A DNA stretch of 7,721 nucleotides from an uncultured Blautia sp. (GTDB lineage: Bacteria > Bacillota > Clostridia > Lachnospirales > Lachnospiraceae): NCBI GenBank assembly GCA_946538475.1, contig CAMNGN010000090.1:1-7721 (forward strand). Reading direction: 5' to 3'. Positions 1-5,922 of this stretch are shown one piece after another. Under the pieces are notes generated by a model. That model was given only the letters and a program-made list of their open reading frames with translations. It searched no databases and was not told the DNA's origin. How positions within the stretch are numbered: position 1 is the stretch's first letter; each line of letters opens with the position of its first letter. The translations under genes and the position numbers were made by a program.

Positions 1-1697
1 GGCACTCCGTGGAACGCCGTGATGTGTTCATTGTTGATGCAGGCCAGCGAGGATTTCGGTGAGAAGTACGGGATCGGCAGGATGGTTCCGCCGTGGGTCA
101 TGGTGGCGGTCATCGCCAGGACCATGCCAAAGCAGTGGAACATCGGTACCTGTATCATCATGCGGTCGGCTGTGGAAAGATCCATGCCGTCGCCGATGCT
201 TTTTCCGTCATTCACGATGTTGTAGTGGGTGAGCATTACGCCTTTGGGGAAGCCTGTGGTTCCCGAGGTGTACTGCATGTTGCAGACGTCGTTGACATCT
301 ACTGCTGCTGCCATACGACGGATTTCTTCCATAGGAGTCCTCTCGGCGTATGCGAGGGATTCTTCCCAGGTGATCGCGCCGGGCATCTTAAATCCGACAG
401 TGATGACGTTTCTGAGGAACGGCAGACGTTTGCTGTGCAGTCTGCTGCCCGGTTTCTTATCTGCCAGTTCGGGGCAGAGCTCGCTGATGATCTGTTTGTA
501 GTTGGAGTCTCTGTACCCTTCGATCATGACCAGCGTATGAGTGTCGGACTGGCGAAGAAGATATTCCGCCTCATGGATCTTATATGCGGTGTTCATCGTG
601 ACGAGGACAGCGCCGATCTTTGTGGTTGCCCAGAAGGTGAGGAACCACTGCGGCACGTTTGTCGCCCAGATCGTCACCTTTGATCCGGCTTTCACGCCGA
701 GGGATACCAGAACTCTGGCGAATTCGTCGACGTCGTCACGGAACTGACTGTAGGTTCTGGTGTAGTCCAGTGTGGTGTATTTTATGGCAAGCTGGTCGGG
801 ATATTCTTTCACCATTGTGTCGAGCACCTGCGGGAAGGTCTGATCGATCAGTGTTCCTTTTTTCCACACATAGGTTCCGGTGTGCTGATTGTTCCAGTAA
901 TGGTGGCGGCGGTTCAGCCTGGTGTTTTCGTATCTGCGCATTCCGTTCTCGAAGTGCGTCAGGATGATCTCCAGATCTGCGATCTCGGGAGCCCAGTTGG
1001 GATGCCACTCCAGCGAGATGAATCCGTCGTAGTTTACCGAGCGCAGCGCATTCATGAAGTCGAGGACGGGAAGCGAGCCTTCTCCCATGAGTTCGGGCAT
1101 CACGGTTCCGTTCTCTTTGCGGAAGTCATGGATGCGCACATGTCTTACATATGCACCAAGGTTGGTGATGGATTTTTCGGCGTCCTCCCCTGCTTCCACA
1201 TACGTGTTGTACATGTTCCACAGAGCGCACAGCCTGTCGTCGGCATAGCGGTTGAGAAGGTCTCTCAGCCGTCCGGTGTCCGAATAAGCGTCCGCTGTTT
1301 CGACCAGGATCGTCACGGGGCGTTCACCGACTACGTTCAGTATTTCTCCGATGCTCTCGACACATTTTTCCATATCCGCGCAGGCGGTATGAATTCCGAT
1401 GGTCTCGATTCCGAGATTTACCGCAATGTCGATGCATTCCGAAAGTTCACGCATAAAGCCGGCGTCGGTAAAATCTTTGACTGTTCCGAGGCAGGGAACC
1501 GTGAGTCCTGCTGCCGCAAGGCGTCTTCTCTGATAAGCGGCCTGATCCGGATTTGTCGGACTTCCTTTTCCCTGAAAGATCGGATCAGTCACATCGTGGA
1601 TCTCAATTCCGGACATCCCGGTCCCGGATGCTGTGCTGCAGAATTCTTCCCAGCTGATTCCGGCCCAGTGCCTTATCGAAAATGAAAGTTTTAACAT
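1..1697 (-). CDS. TIM-barrel isomerase/epimerase-like domain fused to AMP-forming acyl-CoA synthetase (partial, C-terminus off left edge)
   Basis: One uninterrupted frame of 565 visible codons; I checked every triplet and found no stop. Residues 1 to about 250 read as a xylose-isomerase-like TIM barrel, with VETADAYSD (E133), LWNMYNTY (160-166), VRHVRIHDF and ISLEWHPNW (E230). After a linker rich in Arg/Asn/His (about 250-285), an AMP-binding domain begins. It carries the phosphate-binding motif TSGTTGFPKG (477-486) and PMFHCFG (518-524), and the window ends inside the family's HGVP segment. The adenylate-forming family activates carboxylic acids with ATP and then transfers the acyl group to CoA. 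The C-terminal lid domain lies outside the window, so completeness cannot be judged. The ATG at 1697 is chosen because AGGAGG (1704-1709) sits 6 nt upstream. The gene follows the LeuA-like gene by 30 bp and should share its T-box leader. In the barrel, the usual metal-binding DxxH appears as N161-x-x-N164, so isomerase activity is doubtful. The acid substrate is unknown. Confidence 0.88.
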   Translation of the reverse strand, partial: MLKLSFSIRHWAGISWEEFCSTASGTGMSGIEIHDVTDPIFQGKGSPTNPDQAAYQRRRLAAAGLTVPCLGTVKDFTDAGFMRELSECIDIAVNLGIETIGIHTACADMEKCVESIGEILNVVGERPVTILVETADAYSDTGRLRDLLNRYADDRLCALWNMYNTYVEAGEDAEKSITNLGAYVRHVRIHDFRKENGTVMPELMGEGSLPVLDFMNALRSVNYDGFISLEWHPNWAPEIADLEIILTHFENGMRRYENTRLNRRHHYWNNQHTGTYVWKKGTLIDQTFPQVLDTMVKEYPDQLAIKYTTLDYTRTYSQFRDDVDEFARVLVSLGVKAGSKVTIWATNVPQWFLTFWATTKIGAVLVTMNTAYKIHEAEYLLRQSDTHTLVMIEGYRDSNYKQIISELCPELADKKPGSRLHSKRLPFLRNVITVGFKMPGAITWEESLAYAERTPMEEIRRMAAAVDVNDVCNMQYTSGTTGFPKGVMLTHYNIVNDGKSIGDGMDLSTADRMMIQVPMFHCFGMVLAMTATMTHGGTILPIPYFSPKSSLACINNEHITAFHGV

Positions 1698-1727
1698 ATT
1701 GCTCCTCCTGCATAACTGCTCCGATAT

Positions 1728-3137
1728 TTATGCTTCTTCGTAAACGATCTTGTTCAGTGCGCTCAGGTAAGCACGGATGGATGCGCCGATGATATCGGTG
1801 GATATTCCGTTTCCGGAGTACACTCTGCCGGAAGCGCGAAGTTTTACGAGAGCCGAGCCCATGGCGTCACGTCCTTCGGTGACGGTCTGGATCTGGAAGT
1901 CATCCAGTTCGTAGTGATGGCCGATGATCTGCTCGATCGCCTGGAAAGCGGCATCGATGGGGCCGTCGCCGATTCCTACTCCCCGCAGCTCTTCGCCGTT
2001 TTTCTCAAGCAGGATGTTTGCTGTGGCGGTGATAACATTTCCGCTGTTGATGACGTAGCTCTTGATGCGGAATGTGGAGGGAACTTCCATTGCGGTGCTG
2101 GCTACGATGGCATCCAGTTCTCTTGTTCCCACAAAGTGTTTTTTGTCCGCCACACGCAGGAAGGCTTCGTAAACTTTGGCGTTGTCTTCTTCGGTAAGGT
2201 CATAGCCGAGCTGGCGGACCACTTTTATCACTTCTTCTATATTGTCGTTGCTGTCCAGGCACACGTTGGCTGCTCCGGCACCTTCGATCGTCACATTGGC
2301 AAAGCGGTTTTCTTCCTCGGGGGAGAGGATTTTTTCCAGCTGTCTTACGGTCCTGTTCAGCTCTGTCACGCGGATCTGGGTGGTGATGCCCATATCGACG
2401 CCTTTGATCTGCACGAAGTGTGTCATTTCTTCCAGGGTCGGATATCCATTGTTGACAGCGGTGCATTTAACTCCGACCGCTCCGTTTGCAACAGCAGCTG
2501 CCGCGCAGGCGACTGCCATGTTCATCTCATCGCTGATCTGCACGTACAGTTCTATGTCGTCAAGCCCCGGACAGTTCTTCTTTACTCCTGCCACGAACGC
2601 GCCGAATTCGTCGGGGAGCATCACGCCTGCGGTGTCACAGATCGTGACTTTGTCCGCGCCGGCTTCGATCGCGGTGTTAATGGCCTGATACAGGAAGTCC
2701 TGTTCTGCTCTGGAGGCGTCGACCGCCGAGAATTCTACATGCTCGCTGTAGAAGCGGCACTGTTTGATCTGTTCGCGGATCGCTTCGAGCATCGCCGGTG
2801 CTTTTTTGTGGCATGTGTATTCCATCTGTACCGGAGATACAGGAACCAGAAGGTTAAGCTTCGGTTTTCCCGCGCTTTTTACGCTCATCCAGGTTTCTTC
2901 TACATTTCCTGTAGAGATATCCACAGCTGCGGAGATCCTGGTAGCAACCATGGAGGCGATCGTGCTGTTTGCGAGCTGATCCGCCCTGCTTCCCGAGATG
3001 GGCGCAAGTTCGATCGTGTCGGCTTTCAGTCTGTCAAGACTTCTGGCGATCTCGAGTTTTTCCTTAAAGGTGAGCTCTCTTCCACGGATCGCGGAAGCTT
3101 CCCGCAGCGTCATGTCAATGAGTTTTAATGTCTTCAT
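1728..3137 (-). CDS. LeuA-like (2-isopropylmalate synthase/homocitrate synthase family) protein with altered active site
   Basis: The 469-residue protein has the DRE-TIM metallolyase layout: a barrel opening with LIDMTLRE (6-13), FSAVDASR (136-143), CDTAG (167-171), then a linker and a C-terminal LeuA dimerisation/regulatory domain from about residue 355, including GDGPIDAAFQAI. True LeuA condenses acetyl-CoA with 2-oxoisovalerate, using a divalent metal held by Asp of TLRD and by HxH. Here the aligned segment V199-Q-I-S-D-E matches VHCHND in register, so both His are replaced (Q200, S202) and TLRD reads TLRE. The downstream GIGERAGN stretch is absent: CTAVNNGYPTLEE stands where CTINGIGERAGN...LEE is expected. 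The fold and regulatory domain look intact, so this is a diverged paralogue rather than a decayed gene, and the canonical reaction is doubtful. Start ATG 3137 has GGAG 9 nt upstream. It lies directly behind a T-box leader and precedes the TIM-ligase fusion gene. The family call is firm; the function is unknown. Confidence 0.88.
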   Translation of the reverse strand: MKTLKLIDMTLREASAIRGRELTFKEKLEIARSLDRLKADTIELAPISGSRADQLANSTIASMVATRISAAVDISTGNVEETWMSVKSAGKPKLNLLVPVSPVQMEYTCHKKAPAMLEAIREQIKQCRFYSEHVEFSAVDASRAEQDFLYQAINTAIEAGADKVTICDTAGVMLPDEFGAFVAGVKKNCPGLDDIELYVQISDEMNMAVACAAAAVANGAVGVKCTAVNNGYPTLEEMTHFVQIKGVDMGITTQIRVTELNRTVRQLEKILSPEEENRFANVTIEGAGAANVCLDSNDNIEEVIKVVRQLGYDLTEEDNAKVYEAFLRVADKKHFVGTRELDAIVASTAMEVPSTFRIKSYVINSGNVITATANILLEKNGEELRGVGIGDGPIDAAFQAIEQIIGHHYELDDFQIQTVTEGRDAMGSALVKLRASGRVYSGNGISTDIIGASIRAYLSALNKIVYEEA

Positions 3138-3161
3138 GATTCCTTACTCCTTTGCTTGATG

Positions 3162-3206
3162 AAAACAAAAAATCCCGGAGACTCATGTTCACATGAATCT
3201 CCGGGA
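3162..3206 (-). terminator. T-box leader terminator
   Basis: TCCCGGAGA (3173-3181) pairs perfectly with TCTCCGGGA (3198-3206). The inner arms extend the stem to about 15 of 16 pairs. On the minus strand the stem runs straight into TTTTTTGTTTT. It lies between the T-box motif and the LeuA-like start codon, the normal place for the regulated terminator of a transcriptional T-box. Confidence 0.92.
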
Positions 3207-3469
3207 CGATCGAAAACGTTTCTAATCGCGGTACCACCCAGATTTGCTGCATTAAACAGCCACTCATCGGCGCTCGATAAAGCACCTTGCCTTGATAACG
3301 GGGCAAGCCGGACTTCCCTACGCAATTCGAGGATCGCTAAATCTTTGAATCTTCAGGAAATCTGCTCAGGCAGGAGACTGCAATCTTGTACTCACACCGG
3401 CTCACACCTGCCGCCGGCTCTCTGAAGTGGTTGGCAAATTGCATAATGCCTTCATAGCATTTACGTACG
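3162..3469 (-). promoter_or_regulatory. T-box riboswitch leader, probably tRNA-Leu responsive
   Basis: The minus strand carries the hallmark TGGGTGGTACCGCG (3227-3240) upstream of an intrinsic terminator. It also has a Stem I distal arm of the usual type, AGAGAGCCGGCGG...GGTGTGAGCCGG (about 3397-3423). Uncharged cognate tRNA pairs with the specifier codon and, through its NCCA end, with the UGGN bulge, so that transcription reads on. I can fold the specifier region by hand: GCAAT/ATTGC above (3438-3442 with 3380-3384), and GGCA/TGCC (3447-3450 with 3369-3372) and TGCT/AGCA below. This leaves AGUCUCC (3379-3373) as the specifier-side loop. It contains CUC (Leu, 3376-3374) or UCU (Ser). The bulge reads UGGU, requiring discriminator base A73. 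That fits tRNA-Leu and argues against tRNA-Ser, which normally has G73. The LeuA-like gene downstream agrees. T-box identity is near certain; leucine specificity is an inference. Confidence 0.93.
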
Positions 3470-3475
3470 ATGAAA

Positions 3476-3504
3476 ATCATAATAGATTATTCTTTCTTTG
3501 TCAA
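3476..3504 (-). promoter_or_regulatory. Sigma-A promoter of the T-box operon
   Basis: Minus-strand -35 TTGACA (3499-3504, perfect) and -10 TATGAT (3476-3481) are 17 nt apart. Transcription would start near 3469, just ahead of the first T-box stem. Confidence 0.88.
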
Positions 3505-3535
3505 CAACATTTTTGTTTTTATTTTATGGGTACTA

Positions 3536-3544
3536 TGCTATAAT
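3536..3544 (+). promoter_or_regulatory. Extended -10 promoter of the phosphofructokinase gene
   Basis: TGCTATAAT is a perfect TATAAT (3539-3544) with the extended TGn element. No good -35 is visible; only T-rich sequence lies upstream (3511-3521). It is divergent from the T-box promoter, whose -35 lies about 32 bp away. The 5' leader of about 55 nt holds only a weak 5-bp hairpin, CGGCA/TGCCG (3564-3581). Confidence 0.75.
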
Positions 3545-3605
3545 TAACGCGGTTTATAGTGATCGGCAGACGGTTTTGCCGCAGTATCAGATCGGAGGTT
3601 ATTCC

Positions 3606-4838
3606 ATGAGCAAGAAAAATCTGATCGCCGGACAGTCCGGCGGACCTACAGCAGTAATAAACAGCAGTCTTTACGGTGTGGTTTCGGAAGCATACAGACA
3701 TCCCGACAAGATAGGGACCGTCTATGGTATGGTTAACGGAATCGAGGGCTTTCTCGCCGGCCGTTATCTTGATTTTGCAGAAGCGCTTCCGGGCGACGCG
3801 CTGAGTGATCTCACCCACACTCCCGGAGCATATCTCGGCTCCTGCAGATGCAAGCTTCCCGAGTCGCTCGACGATCCGATGTATCCGGCGATCTTCGCTA
3901 AATTCGAAGAGCTGAATATCGGATGGTTCTTCTATATCGGCGGTAATGATTCCATGGATACCGTGAGCAAGCTTTCCCGCTATGCCGAGAAGATCGGCAG
4001 CGACATCCGCGTGATCGGCGAGCCCAAAACCATCGACAACGATCTGGTTCTTACCGATCATACTCCGGGTTACGGCAGTGCTGCCCGCTATGTTGCGGAG
4101 ACTGTCCGTGAGATCATCCTGGATGCCAACGTATATGAGACCCGTTCGGTGACGATCCTGGAGATCATGGGCCGTCATGCCGGGTGGCTCACCGCAGCAG
4201 GCGCACTGGCCCGTAAGTACAAAGGCGATAATCCGATGCTGATCTATCTTCCGGAGACCGATTTCGACCAGGACGATTTCCTCGCCAAAGTTTCCGAATG
4301 TCTGGAGAAGAACTGCAACGTGGTCGTTTGTGTGTCCGAGGGTATCCATGACAAGAGCGGTACATTCATCTGTGAATATGACAGTTCTGTGGGAACCGAT
4401 AACTTCGGTCATAAGATGCTTGCCGGCTGCGGCAAATATCTCGAGAATCTGGTCAGGAGCAAACTGAATGTCAAGGCTCGTTCGGTAGAATTCAACGTAA
4501 GCCAGCGCTGCTCTGCTTCCATGATGTCGGAGGCCGATCAGCAGGAAGCGATCATGGCCGGCGTCTACGGCGTGAATGCTGCGCTTAACGGGACCACCGG
4601 CAAGATGGTTTCGTTTGTCCGCCGTACCGATGAGGACGGAACGGTCACTATGGAGTGCGGTCTTGAGGATGTCAACGAGATCTGCAATAAGGAGAAGCCG
4701 GTGCCGGCGGAGTGGATCGCGGCTGACGGGACGGATGTGACGGATGAGTTTGTGGAGTATGCGATGCCGTTGATTCAGGGGACGGTGGAAATCCCTATGG
4801 GGGATGATGGACTTCCTAGGTTTGCTTCTCGTAAATAA
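3606..4838 (+). CDS. Pyrophosphate-dependent 6-phosphofructokinase
   Basis: This 410-residue cytoplasmic enzyme of the phosphofructokinase family converts fructose 6-phosphate and fructose 1,6-bisphosphate in glycolysis/gluconeogenesis. Visible motifs are GQSGGPTAVINSS (9-21), IGGNDSMDT (111-119), GEPKTIDNDL (138-147) and EIMGRHAGWL (186-195). In E. coli PfkA, two glycines (104 and 124) make room for ATP. Asp and Lys at those sites mark PPi users; here they are D115 and K141, so PPi is the predicted donor and the reaction should be reversible. The E. coli Mg-binding Asp 103 is Asn114 here. Start ATG 3606 is chosen because GGAGG (3594-3598) lies 7 nt upstream; the frame is open back to 3498, but that includes the promoter. 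It is monocistronic, between its own promoter and the hairpins downstream. The last 50 or so codons become richer in G-ending codons. Length is typical of the family. Confidence 0.93.
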   Translation: MSKKNLIAGQSGGPTAVINSSLYGVVSEAYRHPDKIGTVYGMVNGIEGFLAGRYLDFAEALPGDALSDLTHTPGAYLGSCRCKLPESLDDPMYPAIFAKFEELNIGWFFYIGGNDSMDTVSKLSRYAEKIGSDIRVIGEPKTIDNDLVLTDHTPGYGSAARYVAETVREIILDANVYETRSVTILEIMGRHAGWLTAAGALARKYKGDNPMLIYLPETDFDQDDFLAKVSECLEKNCNVVVCVSEGIHDKSGTFICEYDSSVGTDNFGHKMLAGCGKYLENLVRSKLNVKARSVEFNVSQRCSASMMSEADQQEAIMAGVYGVNAALNGTTGKMVSFVRRTDEDGTVTMECGLEDVNEICNKEKPVPAEWIAADGTDVTDEFVEYAMPLIQGTVEIPMGDDGLPRFASRK

Positions 4839-4855
4839 GGGTTGCTTTCGCGTCG

Positions 4856-4890
4856 TCGAGGGGGGGACCCCCTCGAGCTCCCGCTTTTTT
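4856..4890 (+). terminator. Probable terminator of the phosphofructokinase gene
   Basis: TCGAGGGGG (4856-4864) pairs with CCCCCTCGA (4868-4876) around a 3-nt loop, 18 bp after the stop codon. A six-T run follows at 4885-4890. The T run begins 8 nt after the stem, further than in an ideal intrinsic terminator. Confidence 0.6.
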
Positions 4891-4954
4891 GTCAGGGGAG
4901 GGGACCCGCTCAGAGTTGCGAAGCCCGCTCCTCCCTCTCCGCTCCGCTCCGGTC

Positions 4955-4987
4955 GTTGCCAAACGGGTGCCACCGGCACCCGGCAAC
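4955..4987. repeat. Nested inverted repeat (13-bp stem with a 4-nt bulge)
   Basis: GTTGCC (4955-4960) pairs with GGCAAC (4982-4987), and inside it GGGTGCC (4965-4971) pairs with GGCACCC (4975-4981). A one-sided AAAC bulge separates the two stems. An eight-T run follows only at 5018-5025, so this looks more like a structured repeat than a terminator. Confidence 0.7.
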
Positions 4988-5050
4988 CCCCGACACCCCC
5001 ACCCCCTCCGGGCACGCTTTTTTTTGAATCAGATTTTTGCATCTATATGG

Positions 5051-5096
5051 AACACGGGGATGGTTCCTGCGAACCGTCCCCGTGTTTTATATTTCT
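5051..5096 (+). terminator. Strong terminator-like palindrome
   Basis: AACACGGGGA (5051-5060) pairs with TCCCCGTGTT (5077-5086), and GGTTC pairs with GAACC around a CTGC loop. A single T·G pair sits between, giving a 16-pair stem. It runs into TTTTATATTTCTTA on the plus strand, so it could end plus-strand transcripts that pass the first hairpin. On the minus strand no T run follows directly. Confidence 0.72.
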
Positions 5097-5149
5097 TATA
5101 TTGGTCATTAGTGATGGCTCTCTTTGAGCCAAAGAACCGTCGTTGTGTT

Positions 5150-5905
5150 TCATTTTTTCTTTTGTTTTTCTACAAGTATCCAACACATTGTGCAGATAAA
5201 GACCAGGATTGCTATTAATTGGGAGGTGGAGAGAGGGCCTATATTTCCTCGTTCGATGTCGCCGCGGAGATATTCCAGGAGGAAGCGGCCTATGCTGTAA
5301 AGCAGGAGGTACAGTTTTGCTACTGTTCCCGGTTTTTTTGAATAACGGGATATCGCCAAAAGTAGAAAAAAATGCAGGAAGTTCAGGATGGAGGACATCA
5401 GCTGGGTTGGGAGCAGGGGGACATTATTGGGGGCGAACTCGGAATGATGGAAGGTTATCCCGAGGGCTGAGGTGGTTTCTTTTCCGTAGCAGCAGCCCGC
5501 CAGGAAGCAGCCTATTCTTCCGAAGCCCTGGGCCAGGGCCACGGAGGGGAGACACAGGTCGGCCCATTTGGAGAAATCCAGGCGGTTCGTACGGCAGTAG
5601 AGATATGCCGTCAGCACGCCCAGGATTATTCCTCCGTAGACCACGAAGCCGTCTGAGAAATAGATCAGATAGTTCAGGGGATCGCGCACGAAATATTTCC
5701 ACTCTGTGATCAGGAACACCAGTTTGGCCCCCAGGAAACCGCCGGCAAGACTCCACAGGAACAGCGGGAAGACGTGTTCTTTTTCCATTCCTGCTTTTCC
5801 TGCTCTGTATTCGATTGTGATATATGCCGCAAGCACACCGCATGCGATCATCAGTCCGTAACCGTACACGGTAAGCGGACCGATGTGAAGAAGTTCATTC
5901 TTCAT
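5150..5905 (-). CDS. lgt: Prolipoprotein diacylglyceryl transferase
   Basis: Lgt moves a diacylglyceryl group from phosphatidylglycerol to the lipobox cysteine of prelipoproteins, in the cytoplasmic membrane. The 251-residue protein is strongly hydrophobic, with several membrane helices. It opens like the family (IGPLTVYGYGLMIACG, 8-23) and carries DGFVVYGGIILG (85-96), the Lgt signature region GFGRIG (127-132), and a C-terminal IGRFLLEYLRGD...LSTSQ. The conserved arginines are present (R130, and the Arg of YLRGD). The usual GRIGNFxNxE continues here as GRIGCFLAGCCYG, and E. coli His103 is Tyr90. Start ATG 5905 is preferred because AGGAG (5913-5917) lies 7 nt upstream. The frame opens upstream to a TTG at 5926, which would put the binding site inside the gene. 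It begins 17 bp after the arginase-fold gene and is the last gene of that unit. Confidence 0.88.
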   Translation of the reverse strand: MKNELLHIGPLTVYGYGLMIACGVLAAYITIEYRAGKAGMEKEHVFPLFLWSLAGGFLGAKLVFLITEWKYFVRDPLNYLIYFSDGFVVYGGIILGVLTAYLYCRTNRLDFSKWADLCLPSVALAQGFGRIGCFLAGCCYGKETTSALGITFHHSEFAPNNVPLLPTQLMSSILNFLHFFLLLAISRYSKKPGTVAKLYLLLYSIGRFLLEYLRGDIERGNIGPLSTSQLIAILVFICTMCWILVEKQKKK

Positions 5906-5922
5906 TCTACAGCTCCTATAAA

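Larger units (their letters stand above)
4839..5149. other. Gene-free convergent intergenic region rich in hairpins and C/G tracts
   Basis: This 311-bp stretch separates the ends of the phosphofructokinase gene (+) and lgt (-). It holds three strong hairpins, listed separately, and C-rich low-complexity sequence (about 4924-5015). There are also two similar blocks: GGGGGGGACCCCCTCGAG near 4860-4877 and GGGAGGGGACCCGCTCAGAG near 4895-4915. Short open frames cross it, but they have no convincing ribosome binding site or protein-like composition, so I call no gene here. Confidence 0.7.

Noticed and set aside
882..1685. 267-codon open frame on the plus strand
   Set aside because: It is the codon-aligned antisense of the fusion gene, open only because the minus strand is a real gene.
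1914..3128. 404-codon open frame on the plus strand
   Set aside because: It is antisense to the LeuA-like gene, has no ribosome binding site, and its His/Cys/Phe-rich product resembles no protein family.
3498..3605. N-terminal extension of the phosphofructokinase
   Set aside because: It would include the TATAAT promoter, while the ATG at 3606 has GGAGG at proper spacing and starts right at the family's N-terminus.
3519..5042. 507-codon open frame on the minus strand
   Set aside because: It is antisense to the phosphofructokinase gene and crosses its terminator; composition is Arg/His-rich and not protein-like.
4856..5086. CRISPR-like array
   Set aside because: The repeats are palindromes of different sequence without regular spacers.
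4804..5218. Short plus-strand frames in the intergenic region
   Set aside because: They read Pro/Arg/Ser-rich low-complexity sequence through hairpins and into the lgt antisense strand; no sign of coding.
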